Positions 50,149 through 59,422 are shown, numbered from the stretch's first letter. The stretch: DNA of 60,295 nt from Clostridia bacterium (GCA_017455905.1 JAFTLQ010000017.1:1-60295), one strand, 5' to 3'. Made by a program: numbers and translations. Notes: a model not told the origin generated them from the sequence alone.

Positions 50149-51549
50149 TTATTTTATAAAGGCAACGAACGCCTGATGCGTCGAATACACGTCGGCCTTG
50201 GATACGACCTCGTACGGCGCGTGCATGGACAGAACGGGCACGCCGATATCGACGGTCTCGATATTATGCTGAGAGATATATTTTGCAACGGTTCCGCCGC
50301 CGCCCGCATCGACGCGGCCAAGCTCAGCGGTCTGCCAGCACACGCCCGCTTCATTGAACAGGCGGCGCACGAAGCCGACGTACTCAGCCGAGGCGTCGTT
50401 GGTACCCGATTTTCCTCTGGCACCGGTGAACTTGCTCATTGCGGTGCCGCAGGACACCATAGCGCTGTTGCGCTTTTCGTACACGTCCGCAAAATTCGGA
50501 TCGTATGCGGCGGTCACGTCGGCACTCAGGCACTTGGACGCCACGCGCACGGCGCGAGGATTTTTGCCAAGCGAGAGGGAGATCTCCTCTAACAGGTCGA
50601 CAAAGATGTCGGCCTGCATACCGCTGAGGCCATCGGAGCCCGTTTCTTCCTTGTCGGCAAGGATGACCATAACGGTCTTGCTCGTTGCCTCTGCCTCGAA
50701 CAGAGCGGTCAAGGCAGGATAGGAGCACACGCGGTCGTCGTGGCCGTACGCGCCGATGAAGGCACGGTCAAAGCCGATATCACGCGCGTGAAAGGCGGGA
50801 ACGAGCGACAGCTCGGCGCTGAGGAAGTCCTCCTCGGTGACGCCATACGCTTCGTGAAGAATGGAAAGAACGTTTAATTTGATCTTATCGGACACATCCT
50901 TATCATTGTAGGGAATGCCACCGATCAGAATGTTGAGCGTCTCGCCGCTGATGGCAGAACCAAGAGGCTCAGCGCTCTGCTTGGCCGCCAGATGGGGCAG
51001 AAGATCGTTGATATAGAAGATGGGGTCGCCCTCCTGCTCACCAATGCACACATTAACCTTGCTGCCATCCGCGCGCACGATCACACCGTGCAGGGCGAGG
51101 GGCGTTGCCGTCCACTGATATTTCTTGATACCGCCGTAATAATGCGTTTTGAAAAAGCTCATGCCCGCATCCTCGTACAGAGGTACCTGCTTGAGATCCA
51201 AACGGGGGTTATCGATATGGGCGGCAAGGATGCGAACGCCCTCCGTTTCGATATCGTCCGAGCCGATATGCATAAGGATCAGGCTCTTGCCGTGAATATT
51301 ATAGTATTTCTTATCACCGGCCTGAAGAGGTGCGCCAAGCGTATAGGCCGTATAGCCCTGCTCCTCTGCCATGCGTACAGCGACCTCCACCGCCTCGCGC
51401 TCGGTCTTGGCCTCGTCAAGAAACGCCTTGTAGCCGACGGCGTAGGCATCCATCGCCTGAATAAGCTCGGGCGACGCGGTATCGTAGATGCTTTTTTTCT
51501 TGTAGGTGAGCACGTCCTCCATGCTCTGTCCCATGCTCTTTTCGCTCAT
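50149..51549 (-). CDS. M18-family aminopeptidase
   Basis: About 466 residues. Zinc-site motifs: AAHIDNPRLDLKQVPLYEDAG, AFIGAYGHDDRVCSYPAL, LADKEETGSDGLSG and the late SMHAPYEVVSKAD. Cytosolic dodecameric metalloaminopeptidase removing N-terminal, often acidic, residues. ATG 51549 (MSEKSMGQ) has GAGAGGA upstream; the longer frame is not used. Confidence 0.93.
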   Translation of the reverse strand: MSEKSMGQSMEDVLTYKKKSIYDTASPELIQAMDAYAVGYKAFLDEAKTEREAVEVAVRMAEEQGYTAYTLGAPLQAGDKKYYNIHGKSLILMHIGSDDIETEGVRILAAHIDNPRLDLKQVPLYEDAGMSFFKTHYYGGIKKYQWTATPLALHGVIVRADGSKVNVCIGEQEGDPIFYINDLLPHLAAKQSAEPLGSAISGETLNILIGGIPYNDKDVSDKIKLNVLSILHEAYGVTEEDFLSAELSLVPAFHARDIGFDRAFIGAYGHDDRVCSYPALTALFEAEATSKTVMVILADKEETGSDGLSGMQADIFVDLLEEISLSLGKNPRAVRVASKCLSADVTAAYDPNFADVYEKRNSAMVSCGTAMSKFTGARGKSGTNDASAEYVGFVRRLFNEAGVCWQTAELGRVDAGGGGTVAKYISQHNIETVDIGVPVLSMHAPYEVVSKADVYSTHQAFVAFIK

Positions 51550-51581
51550 GTGTGTGATCCTCTCTAATATATATATTTTAA

Positions 51582-52184
51582 TTAATCCCACAAAAGAATG
51601 GTCTTTGCTATCTCGCGCACCTGCCGCTCGGTGTCACGAAGGTCACGGCTGTTGTCAATGGAAAATTGACAACGGCGAAGAAGCTCCTCATCGCTCATTT
51701 GTGACGCTATCCGTCGCCGCGCCTGCTCCTCGGTCATGGCGTCACGCGCGACCAAGCGGCGTATACGCACGGCCATATCGGCTACCACGCAAACAGAGGC
51801 TCGGCACTCCTTATCAAAGCCCGATTCAAACAGCAAGGGGGCGTCAAACATCACGGCTCTTACGCCCTCGCGCTCCATGTCACGAAGCACGCGGCGCGTA
51901 TGTGTAAGAACGTAGCGGTGCGTGATGGCGTTCAGCTGCTCGCGCTTTTGACGGGCGCCGTCGGCAAAGACAATAGCCGAAAGAGCACGTCGATCAAGCG
52001 CTCCGTCCCGAACGATCCCGTCTCCAAAGGCCTCGCGAAGCTCGCGCAGGCAATCGCCCTCGGTCGAGGTAATAATATGATAAACGGCATCGGCATCAAT
52101 GGACGGAATGCCGCAGGACAAAAACATAGAGGCAACGGTGCTTTTTCCGCTTCCGCTTCCTCCGCACAAACCGATAACGTTCAA
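51582..52184 (-). CDS. coaE: Dephospho-CoA kinase
   Basis: A 200-residue kinase: Walker A GLCGGSGSGKST at 5-16, PSIDADAVYH, and VFDAPLLFESGFDKECRASVC-like lid region (MFDAPLLFESGFDKE). Last step of CoA synthesis. First gene of an operon with a strong promoter. Confidence 0.96.
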   Translation of the reverse strand: MNVIGLCGGSGSGKSTVASMFLSCGIPSIDADAVYHIITSTEGDCLRELREAFGDGIVRDGALDRRALSAIVFADGARQKREQLNAITHRYVLTHTRRVLRDMEREGVRAVMFDAPLLFESGFDKECRASVCVVADMAVRIRRLVARDAMTEEQARRRIASQMSDEELLRRCQFSIDNSRDLRDTERQVREIAKTILLWD

Positions 52185-52225
52185 ATTTTGTCACCTCTCC
52201 CATTATTTTAAATTTATACATGTAT

Positions 52226-52254
52226 ATTATACATGCTTTTATGCACGATGTCAA
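52226..52254 (-). promoter_or_regulatory. Consensus promoter of coaE-M18-prfA-tsaC-parC
   Basis: TTGACA (52249-52254), 17 bp, TATAAT (52226-52231) on the minus strand. A GGGAGAGGTGAC ribosome binding region precedes coaE. Confidence 0.9.
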
Positions 52255-52272
52255 GGGTTGACGTGGGAACTT

Positions 52273-52301
52273 TTGACGCGTTTGCGCAATTTGAATACAA
52301 T
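52273..52301 (+). promoter_or_regulatory. Promoter of the P-loop ATPase gene
   Basis: TTGACG (52273-52278), 17 bp, TACAAT (52296-52301), 20 bp away from the divergent coaE promoter. Confidence 0.75.
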
Positions 52302-52335
52302 ATAGTGAATGTGTATCGAACGAAAGGACGACGAT

Positions 52336-53427
52336 ATGAATTTCAACGACTCTTCGTATTTTTCGGATAAGCGCTGTTTCTTTGCTGCCGCTAACGGATA
52401 TAGCGGCTTCCGCAGTTACTTTCATGAATTTTTCCGACCGGATGACTACACGCGCATCTTTGTTCTCAAGGGCGGTCCCGGCACAGGTAAAAGCCGCCTG
52501 CTTCGCAGCGTCGGCACCGTGTTTGAAGACAGCGGATGTCACGTCGATTGGATCTTCTGCTCCTCGGATCCCGCCTCTCTCGACGGCGTCATCCTCATGG
52601 AGGGCGGACGCCGCGTGGCTCTGCTTGACGGAACGGCGCCGCACGAACGGGACGCCGTCGTTCCCGGTGCGGTGGATACGCTCATCAACCTAGGGGACGG
52701 ATGGGACGAGGAGGCACTGATCCTCAGGCGTCCCGACATTCTGACCTTGACGAAGGTCAAGCAGGCAGAATATAAAAAGGCATACGAATATTTGCACTTA
52801 TGCTCTGATTACGATGAAAAAATCAAGGCAGAAGCTGTGCGCTCGATAGGCGAGGCGCAACTGCATGCTTGCATTGAAACGCTGCTGTCCGGCAAAAAAG
52901 CCAACGAAAATGCGACGCCTATACGGCGTCCGATCGGCGCCTTCTGTCGCTTCGGCTATATCACCCTTCCCACCTATGAGCACATAGCGCAAACGGTTCT
53001 CTATCCCGTCGGCCACGCGGCCCTTCGTTCTGTATTTGTGCACGAGCTGTCACGGGAGGCCGCCAAGCGAGGGATCGCACATTTGCGCTCCCCATCGCCC
53101 TTTACCGACGATGCGACCGACGCCGTTTTCTTTACGGACGATCACGTGGCCGTCGTCGCGTATCCGCCCGTCGACGAAGCAGGCGCGATCCCCGTGGAGC
53201 TTCCGTCTTCGCGTACGCCCTTCCCCGACTCGGCCGTGACCGTTTGTGAGGAGGTACAGCGCGAGCTGCTGCTCAAAGCGGAGCGTTCACTTTCCTGCGC
53301 GTCGGAGGCGCACGCCTCGCTGGAGCGCATCTATACGGCAGCCATGAACTTTGAAAACAACGACCGCTTGATCGATACCCTTATTCATCGCATCAAGGGG
53401 ATTCTGTATGAAGGTTACCGTAAGTAA
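52336..53427 (+). CDS. P-loop ATPase of the PRK06851 type
   Basis: About 363 residues with Walker A VLKGGPGTGKSRLLRSVG near 45-62, then CSSDPASLDGVILMEGGRR (typical of this family: specific loading of a sporulation/ATP-binding set) and VALLDGTAPHERDAV. The C-terminal half contains a long helix and no second P-loop I can see. The family is widespread in spore-forming Clostridia with no assigned role. ATG 52336 is preceded by AAAGGACG. The family name is from memory. Confidence 0.7.
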   Translation: MNFNDSSYFSDKRCFFAAANGYSGFRSYFHEFFRPDDYTRIFVLKGGPGTGKSRLLRSVGTVFEDSGCHVDWIFCSSDPASLDGVILMEGGRRVALLDGTAPHERDAVVPGAVDTLINLGDGWDEEALILRRPDILTLTKVKQAEYKKAYEYLHLCSDYDEKIKAEAVRSIGEAQLHACIETLLSGKKANENATPIRRPIGAFCRFGYITLPTYEHIAQTVLYPVGHAALRSVFVHELSREAAKRGIAHLRSPSPFTDDATDAVFFTDDHVAVVAYPPVDEAGAIPVELPSSRTPFPDSAVTVCEEVQRELLLKAERSLSCASEAHASLERIYTAAMNFENNDRLIDTLIHRIKGILYEGYRK

Positions 53428-53448
53428 TACGTAACAAGTAAAAAAACA

Positions 53449-53483
53449 ACGGGCGGCACGATCGGTATACTCGTGTCGCCCGT
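53449..53483. terminator. Bidirectional terminator between the ATPase and ackA
   Basis: GGGCGGCACGA (53451-53461) pairs with TCGTGTCGCCC (53471-53481), with AAC and GTTT flanks; it serves both convergent genes. Confidence 0.75.
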
Positions 53484-53552
53484 TTCGTCGCGCACTTTTC
53501 TTTCGTCAAGTGTTGACAATCGTCGCGTTTTATGGTATGATACCTTGTATGG

Positions 53553-54752
53553 TCAAAGCGACGCCACGATGGCGGCTGTATCGCGAGCGATCACCAGCTC
53601 CTCGTTGGTGGGGATCATGTAGACAGCTACGCGTGACGTGTCCGTCGACAGCTTAACCGCCTCGTTGCTGTGACCGAAGGTATTACGTGCATCATCCAGC
53701 TCAATGCCCAGGAAGGACAGGTCCTTCAGCGCCTGCTTGCGGATATAGGGCGTATGCTCTCCGATGCCGGCGGTGAAGACGACCGCATCCAGCCCACCCA
53801 TGGCGGCCGCGTAGGAGCCGATATATTTGCGTATCTGATAGCACAGCATATCAAAGGCCAGCTTCGCACGCTCGTTGCCCTCGTTCATCGCACGCTCCAC
53901 GTCGCGGGAATCCGATCCGACGCCGCTGATGCCGAGGAAGCCGCAGGACTTATTCAGATACGTATCGACCTCTTGCGGCGTGTAGCCGCGCTTTTCCATC
54001 AGGAATGGCACGATCGCCGGGTCGATCGTACCGCAGCGTGTGCCCATAAGCACACCCTCCAAGGGTGTGAAGCCCATGGACGTATCGACGCAGACACCGC
54101 CCTTGACCGCGCTGACGGAGGATCCGTTGCCGATATGACAGGTCACGATGCGGGCATCCGTGCGTCCGAGCAGACGCGCACATTCGGCGCTTACGTAGCG
54201 ATGGGACGTGCCGTGCGCACCGTAGCGACGAACGCCGTACTCCTCGTACACGTCGTAGGACAGACCGTACATATACGCTTCCTTTTCCATCGTCTGATGG
54301 AAGGCTGTATCAAATACCAATACCTCCGGCACGTCGGGCATAACGGTGCGGCATCCCTCGATGCCCATCAGATGCGCCTTGGTGTGCAGCGGCGCATACG
54401 CCGTGCATTCCTTAAGCGTTTCGACGACCTCATTTGTCACAAGCACCGAGCCCGTAAAATACGGACCGCCATGAACGACGCGGTGACCGATCGCCTCGAC
54501 CTCCGACACTGAGTGCAAGCAGCCGACCTCGGCGTCAAGCAGAACGTCGACCACGAGGCGGATCGCATCGGCATGGTTGGACAATGGCGTTTCTTTTGTG
54601 TACGACACGCCGCTCTGCGTTTTGTGCAGGATGCGTGAGCCGTGATCTCCGATGCGCTCACAGTTGCCCTTGGCAAGGACATGCTCGGTTGCCGTGTCGA
54701 TGAGCTGATATTTCAGCGAGCTGGAGCCCGCATTTACGACTAATACGTTCAT
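53553..54752 (-). CDS. ackA: Acetate kinase
   Basis: A 399-residue enzyme: MNVLVVNAGSSSLKYQLID start, GHRVVHGGPYF, YGAHGTSHRYVS, GNGSSVSAVKGG, GTRCGTIDPAI and FTAGIGEHTPYIRK. Interconverts acetyl phosphate and acetate with ATP gain. ATG 54752 with GAGGG upstream. pta is not adjacent; instead tmcAL diverges from it. Confidence 0.97.
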   Translation of the reverse strand: MNVLVVNAGSSSLKYQLIDTATEHVLAKGNCERIGDHGSRILHKTQSGVSYTKETPLSNHADAIRLVVDVLLDAEVGCLHSVSEVEAIGHRVVHGGPYFTGSVLVTNEVVETLKECTAYAPLHTKAHLMGIEGCRTVMPDVPEVLVFDTAFHQTMEKEAYMYGLSYDVYEEYGVRRYGAHGTSHRYVSAECARLLGRTDARIVTCHIGNGSSVSAVKGGVCVDTSMGFTPLEGVLMGTRCGTIDPAIVPFLMEKRGYTPQEVDTYLNKSCGFLGISGVGSDSRDVERAMNEGNERAKLAFDMLCYQIRKYIGSYAAAMGGLDAVVFTAGIGEHTPYIRKQALKDLSFLGIELDDARNTFGHSNEAVKLSTDTSRVAVYMIPTNEELVIARDTAAIVASL

Positions 54753-54779
54753 AGATATACCCTCTTTGTTTTTTCTTCT

Positions 54780-54808
54780 ATTATAATGCAAAGTGCGACG
54801 TTTTTCAA
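54780..54808 (-). promoter_or_regulatory. Promoter of ackA
   Basis: TTGAAA (54803-54808), 17 bp, TATAAT (54780-54785) on the minus strand. Confidence 0.8.
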
Positions 54809-54859
54809 CCGTGTTTTGAAAAATGTCTGCTATAAAAACGAAAAATGAAGGAGCCGACG

Positions 54860-56074
54860 ATGAAGACCGTTGCTGTGATCGCCGAATACAATCCGTTGCA
54901 TAACGGGCATCAGTATCACCTGCAATCGATCCGTCGGGATTTTGGCGAGGACACAGCCATCGTCGTCCTTATGAGCGGCAACTACACGCAGCGCGGCGAC
55001 GTAGCGATCGTCGACAAGCTGACGCGCGCGACCTGCGCCGTCCTCGGCGGTGCCGATCTCGTTCTGGAGCTTCCCTTCCCGTTTTCTATGGCCTCGGCCG
55101 AGCTGTTTTGCCGAGCGGGTGTGTCCATCGCACATGCCATCGGCATCGTCGACGTGCTGTCCTTTGGCAGCGAATGCGGCGATCTTGACGCCTTGACGGC
55201 GGTAGCGTCGCGCATCGACTCTTCCGCGTTTCGACACGCCTTTTCCGAGATAAAAAAGAAACATCCTGCCATCGGTCACGCAAAAGCCATGGAGGAAGCG
55301 TATATCGCCGCCTTTGGGACACCCCCTGCGTCGTCGCTGTCCTCGCCGAATGATCTTTTGGCTATCGAATACCTGCGCGCACTTGCCGCACACGGCGGGT
55401 GCATCGCGCCTCATACCGTACGCCGCAATGGCGCCTCGTATCACGAAGCGACCGTTGGCGACACGCCATATCCCAGCGCCACCGCCTTACGCTCCGTTAT
55501 GCAGCAGGGTGGCGACCTTTCGGGCTTCGTTCCGTCGGACGTCGCGACGCTTTTGTCCGACGCCATCCTGCGCGGCGACGCCCCCTGTGACGGAGAAAAG
55601 CTTTTCCCCGCCATCCTCTCTTCCTTTATGTTAAACGAGCCGACGGCATCGAAGGCACCTGCTATTCATGATGCCGGCGGCGGTTTATACGATCGTCTTC
55701 GTCGCGCAGGCGGCGAGGCGACCTCGCTTTCCTCTTGGATCGCACAGTCCGAGACAAAAAAATACACACGAGCCAGACTGCGGCGCGCCCTGTGGTATGC
55801 TTACTTCGGCGTTACCTCCTCCGACGTAAAGACGACCCCCGGCTACACGCAGCTCCTCGGTGCAGATGCCCTCGGACGAGCCCTCTTAAAACGAATGCGA
55901 AAAACGGCAAGCATTCCCATCCTTACCAAGCCCTCCGACACCGCCGCCCTGATGGGCGACGCGCTTCGCCAAAAGCGGTTGTCGGATCAAGCGGATCGTA
56001 TGTTCGCTTTGACAAGGCCGGTACCGATGCCCCCTGCCTCCGCTCTGCGCTTCACGCCGTATCTCAAAAAATAG
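54860..56074 (+). CDS. tmcAL: tRNA(Met) cytidine acetate ligase TmcAL
   Basis: About 404 residues of the YlbM family: nucleotidyltransferase start VIAEYNPLHNGHQYHL (HNGH), MSGNYTQRGD, SPNDLLAIEYLRAL and the middle HEATVGDTPYPSATALR. It acetylates C34 of elongator tRNA-Met directly from acetate and ATP via acetyl-AMP. ATG 54860 after AAGGAG. Divergent from ackA; the pair shares acetate as metabolite. The 3' part (about 300-404) is a less conserved helical region. Confidence 0.92.
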   Translation: MKTVAVIAEYNPLHNGHQYHLQSIRRDFGEDTAIVVLMSGNYTQRGDVAIVDKLTRATCAVLGGADLVLELPFPFSMASAELFCRAGVSIAHAIGIVDVLSFGSECGDLDALTAVASRIDSSAFRHAFSEIKKKHPAIGHAKAMEEAYIAAFGTPPASSLSSPNDLLAIEYLRALAAHGGCIAPHTVRRNGASYHEATVGDTPYPSATALRSVMQQGGDLSGFVPSDVATLLSDAILRGDAPCDGEKLFPAILSSFMLNEPTASKAPAIHDAGGGLYDRLRRAGGEATSLSSWIAQSETKKYTRARLRRALWYAYFGVTSSDVKTTPGYTQLLGADALGRALLKRMRKTASIPILTKPSDTAALMGDALRQKRLSDQADRMFALTRPVPMPPASALRFTPYLKK

Positions 56075-56208
56075 CACTTTTTGCGTTAAATTCACTTCGT
56101 CATCTTTTGTCGAATGTCTTTACAGGCAAAGAAAAGTTTGCTATGATACCAACAGGAGCACGCGCAGAGGCACCGTCGCTTTTCAAATTCAAACAGAAAG
56201 GAGTTACT

Positions 56209-56499
56209 ATGATCAACGCACAAGGCATTAACGGCAGCTTCCTTGAATACAAAAGAAGACCGCTGGTTCGCCAGGATAACGACATTTATTACGGAGATCT
56301 TTCGGACAAGTATCATGTATACATGATGATCATGAATGAAAAGAAGGACGCAGTCAACGCAACCGACAGCGTTCCCGATAAGATCATGGTCCAGCTTCTG
56401 GCCAAGGATACGAAGACACCCGAAAAACAGACCATTGTCACAGGACTCGCCGAAGCCTTTGAAATGGCCGACGCTTGGCTCGAGCGCTATAACCGATAA
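56209..56499 (+). CDS. Conserved small protein of unknown function
   Basis: A 96-residue protein: YKRRPLVRQDNDIYYGDLSD, YHVYMMIMNEK, ADSVPDKIMVQLLAKD-like strand and a closing helix FEMADAWLERY. I recognise it as a family common in Clostridia without assigned function; no metal or catalytic motif. AAAGGAG precedes ATG 56209. In line with DUF3048 gene (61 nt gap). Confidence 0.75.
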   Translation: MINAQGINGSFLEYKRRPLVRQDNDIYYGDLSDKYHVYMMIMNEKKDAVNATDSVPDKIMVQLLAKDTKTPEKQTIVTGLAEAFEMADAWLERYNR

Positions 56500-56560
56500 G
56501 ATCGCCCGGTTGGGCAAAAACGTGCGCAAGCAACCCACGTCTTGCGCAAGGAGGTAAAAC

Positions 56561-57670
56561 ATGAATAAAACAAAATCGACCGGCCTATATAGGCTGATCC
56601 TTGCGATCGTGCTGATCACGCTGATCGTCGCGATCGTTGGCATTGCGGTCGATGGCTGGCAGCAGTCTATACCATCTCCCGAGCCATCCACGCCGGACGG
56701 GCAGACGCCATCGACACCGTCCGCCGACACCACCGACGACGAGCCCGAGCAAACGCCTCCCGCCGTCTATATACCCGCATACACGAACTATTTGACAGGA
56801 CTCGAAACGACAGCAGAGCTTACCGCAAAGCATCCGTTGGCCCTTGCTTTACATACAGGCACCGACGGATACGGCCTTTCCTATGCATCCGTTGTTATCG
56901 AATTTCCACTTGAAAACGGTGAAACGCGCCTTCTTGCTTTTATGGAAGACACGACCCCACTCGGACAGATCGGTTCCGTAGCACCCTCGCGCACCTACAT
57001 CGCGGACATGCTCCGCTCCTTCGGCGGACTTTTGGTATCGTACGGCTCCGATGACCGTCTGATCTATGACGGCTACGATACATCGGGCAAGCATCTTGAT
57101 CTGATGCAAAAAAACGGCGCCTCCTATGCGGAAAACATAACCGACGTCTATACGAACGGATATCTGCTTTCCACCGCACTTTCCGGCAGTCTGTTGGCTA
57201 CCGAACGCTACGAAACGCCCTCGATCCCCTTCCGTTTTGTCGATTTCGGCTCCTCTGCCGTTCTCGGCGCCACGGAAACTGCTTCCATTTATCTTCCGTA
57301 TTCTTTGAATAACACAACAAAATTCGTCTACAACGAATCCAAGCACACCTACACGCTCTACAAAAACGATCAGGCCTATACCGATCGTTTGAAGCAAGGT
57401 GACGTCGGCTATACGAACGTTTTTGTCTTGTTTGCCGACACGACGACCTACGAGCGCGCAGACATGACGCAGACCGTTATGGACACGATCGCCGGCGGTA
57501 CGGGGTATTATCTGACCGAGGGCACGTCGATGCGCATTACGTGGAAGACCGATGCCGATGGCGTCATGCATATGTATGATGCAGCCGGTCGCGAGCTCAC
57601 CGTCAATCGCGGTACCTCGTATATTTCCTTCTTTAAGTCTTCCCTTTCGTCTTCCATTCATTTTGGATAA
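56561..57670 (+). CDS. DUF3048 (YerB-like) secreted/anchored protein
   Basis: A 369-residue protein with an N-terminal membrane anchor (LILAIVLITLIVAIVGIAV, 13-31), a Pro/Ser/Asp/Thr-rich linker (37-70), then the DUF3048 body: YLTGLETTAELT, ASVVIEFPLENGETRLLAFM and IGSVAPSRTYIADMLRSFGG, and the C-terminal DUF3048_C (GDVGYTNVFVLFADT, GTGYYLTEG). Faces outside; function unknown. No lipobox, unlike YerB. Ends in a strong terminator. Confidence 0.88.
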   Translation: MNKTKSTGLYRLILAIVLITLIVAIVGIAVDGWQQSIPSPEPSTPDGQTPSTPSADTTDDEPEQTPPAVYIPAYTNYLTGLETTAELTAKHPLALALHTGTDGYGLSYASVVIEFPLENGETRLLAFMEDTTPLGQIGSVAPSRTYIADMLRSFGGLLVSYGSDDRLIYDGYDTSGKHLDLMQKNGASYAENITDVYTNGYLLSTALSGSLLATERYETPSIPFRFVDFGSSAVLGATETASIYLPYSLNNTTKFVYNESKHTYTLYKNDQAYTDRLKQGDVGYTNVFVLFADTTTYERADMTQTVMDTIAGGTGYYLTEGTSMRITWKTDADGVMHMYDAAGRELTVNRGTSYISFFKSSLSSSIHFG

Positions 57671-57675
57671 AAAAG

Positions 57676-57713
57676 GCTGTCTCGCATACACGTTATGCGA
57701 GACAGCTTTTTTT
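57676..57713 (+). terminator. Terminator of the tmcAL-DUF3048 segment
   Basis: GCTGTCTCGCATA (57676-57688) pairs with TATGCGAGACAGC (57694-57706), followed by TTTTTTT. Confidence 0.9.
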
Positions 57714-57735
57714 CTTTATATTTTTTCATTTTCTA

Positions 57736-57774
57736 TTGACAACTATGCTTTCATATGATATCATTTTGATATCA
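57736..57774 (+). promoter_or_regulatory. Promoter with a double TGATATCA operator for the SPFH-RHH pair
   Basis: TTGACA (57736-57741) and TATCAT (57759-57764) are 17 bp apart. Two copies of the 8-bp palindrome TGATATCA (57756-57763 and 57767-57774) are 11 bp apart, one helical turn, and cover the -10 and start point. This is a textbook arrangement for a repressor made of paired dimers. Confidence 0.7.
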
Positions 57775-57792
57775 ACAGTATGGAGGTATATC

Positions 57793-58818
57793 ATGAAAGA
57801 AACTATCTTAACCAACAAAAAGAACGGTATGGCCGTTATGATCGGCTCTATTCTGCTGCTTGTCGCCGCACTGATCGGATGCATTTCGGGAAGCGTACTT
57901 GCCGATAATGGGAAAGAATCCATCGGTATCGTGCTCCTCATCGTCAGCGTGGTCGTCATCTGCATCGGTTGGATCCCCTTCCTCGGCTTGCGCGTGCTGC
58001 GCCCGAACGAAGCACTTGTTCTGACGCTGTTCGGCAAATACGTCGGCACGCTTAAGGGCAACGGATTTTACTTTATCAATCCCTTCTGCACCTCCGTCAA
58101 TCCCGCTGCCAGCACCAAGCTGAATCAAAGCGGCGACGTATCCGCCAAAGGAACGGTAACCAAAGCCTCCGGCGATGGCGAAGGGATCCATATCGAGCTG
58201 GTCAACAAAAAGATCTCCCTCAAGATCATGACACTCAACAACAACCGTCAGAAGATCAACGATTGCCTCGGCAATCCGATCGAGATCGGCATTGCTGTTA
58301 TGTGGCGCGTGGTAGACACGGCCAAGGCGGTCTTTAACGTAGATAACTATAAAGAATATCTGTCCTTGCAGTGCGATGCGGCGCTTAGAAATATCGTTCG
58401 CATCTACCCCTACGACGTGGCGCCTAATGTGGACACGACCGGGGATGGCATCGCGGACGAAGGCAGCCTGCGCGGCTCCAGCGAGGTCGTCGCACAGCGC
58501 ATTAAGGACGAGATCCAAAATCGCGTAAATGAGGCGGGTCTTGAGATCGTGGAAGCGCGTATCACGTATCTCGCCTATGCACCCGAGATCGCCGCTGTCA
58601 TGCTGCAGCGCCAGCAGGCTTCCGCGATCATTGATGCAAGAAAGATGATCGTCGACGGTGCGGTCGGCATGGTAGAAATGGCACTTGATCGTCTGAAGGC
58701 AAACGACGTCGTCAGCCTCGACGAGGAGCGTAAGGCGGCCATGGTATCCAACCTGCTCGTCGTTCTTTGCGGCAACCAAAACGCACAGCCTGTCGTCAAC
58801 TCGGGAAGCCTGTACTGA
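57793..58818 (+). CDS. SPFH/Band 7 domain membrane protein
   Basis: A 341-residue protein with two N-terminal transmembrane helices (about 13-35 and 42-60), then an SPFH domain: [49 protein letters not shown] and [21 protein letters not shown], ending in a helix ([15 protein letters not shown]). Members oligomerise and organise membranes. TGGAGG before ATG 57793. Its stop overlaps the start of a ribbon-helix-helix gene. Confidence 0.88.
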   Translation: MKETILTNKKNGMAVMIGSILLLVAALIGCISGSVLADNGKESIGIVLLIVSVVVICIGWIPFLGLRVLRPNEALVLTLFGKYVGTLKGNGFYFINPFCTSVNPAASTKLNQSGDVSAKGTVTKASGDGEGIHIELVNKKISLKIMTLNNNRQKINDCLGNPIEIGIAVMWRVVDTAKAVFNVDNYKEYLSLQCDAALRNIVRIYPYDVAPNVDTTGDGIADEGSLRGSSEVVAQRIKDEIQNRVNEAGLEIVEARITYLAYAPEIAAVMLQRQQASAIIDARKMIVDGAVGMVEMALDRLKANDVVSLDEERKAAMVSNLLVVLCGNQNAQPVVNSGSLY

Positions 58819-58988
58819 TGGCAGACGAACAGAAAAAGCAGATTCCTCTTCGTTTATCTCCCAAGCTCTATTCCGCCATAGCCGCCTGGGCAGAGGATGA
58901 ATTCCGATCGGTCAACGGGCAGATCGAATTTCTGCTTACGGAATGCGTTAAACGAAGAAAAAGAAACAACACAGACGACGAAGCCTAA
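58818..58988 (+). CDS. Arc-type ribbon-helix-helix mini-protein
   Basis: A 56-residue protein: beta strand [10 protein letters not shown], helix [16 protein letters not shown], then [19 protein letters not shown], exactly the Arc fold (residues 6-48). Such proteins bind palindromic DNA as paired dimers. ATG at 58818 overlaps the SPFH stop (TGATG). Likely co-regulated with the SPFH gene and a candidate repressor for the upstream operator. Confidence 0.85.
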   Translation: MADEQKKQIPLRLSPKLYSAIAAWAEDEFRSVNGQIEFLLTECVKRRKRNNTDDEA

Positions 58989-58991
58989 AGC

Positions 58992-59073
58992 AAGCCTTGT
59001 CACAATGGCGTGCAAATGCACGGATACGGTCGGTGGATCTTCACCGCTCGCCATGAGTGACAAGGCTTTTTTT
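58992..59073 (+). terminator. Large structured terminator after the RHH gene
   Basis: Outer stem AAGCCTTGTCAC/GTGACAAGGCTT (58992-59103 region to 59057-59068) plus inner ATGGCG/CGCCAT and a small CGGTG/CACCG hairpin, followed by TTTTTTT. Longer than needed for termination, so it could also be a small RNA. Confidence 0.7.
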
Positions 59074-59166
59074 CGTGGCACAATATCCCAAAAAAATCAT
59101 AGGATAAAATTCTTCTCTTATCAAATACTACCATTGTACCATTTGATTTAAAGGAGAACCTTATAT

Positions 59167-59352
59167 ATGAAAGCCACCGGTATTGTACGACGCATCGACG
59201 ATCTCGGACGCGTCGTAATTCCGAAAGAGATCCGTCGCACCATGCGTATACGCGAGGGCGACCCGACACTGACATCATTGACACCCGTTACCCGATTCTT
59301 GTACGCAATCATGGATATTTCCAAAAGATTTGGAGTGGATCACGAGGCTTGA
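59167..59352 (+). pseudogene. Truncated spoVT (N-terminal DNA-binding part only)
   Basis: A strong ribosome binding site (AAAGGAGAACC) precedes ATG 59167. Residues 1-33, including RRIDDLGRVVIPKEIRRTMR, are nearly identical to the AbrB-like N-terminus of SpoVT; after IREGDP the sequence departs into an unrelated 28-residue tail and stops, without the GAF-like C-terminal domain (about 140 residues missing). It is either a decayed copy or an expressed mini-AbrB protein. A terminator follows. Confidence 0.75.
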
Positions 59353-59391
59353 TACATCACGCCGAAGGGCGTAAACCACCCCCAAAAAGCC

Positions 59392-59422
59392 AAATCGCCG
59401 TCTCAATCGAGGCGGCGATTTT
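59392..59422 (+). terminator. Terminator after the truncated spoVT
   Basis: AAATCGCCG-T-CTC pairs with GAG-G-CGGCGATTT around AATC; the stem end supplies ATTTT. Confidence 0.7.
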
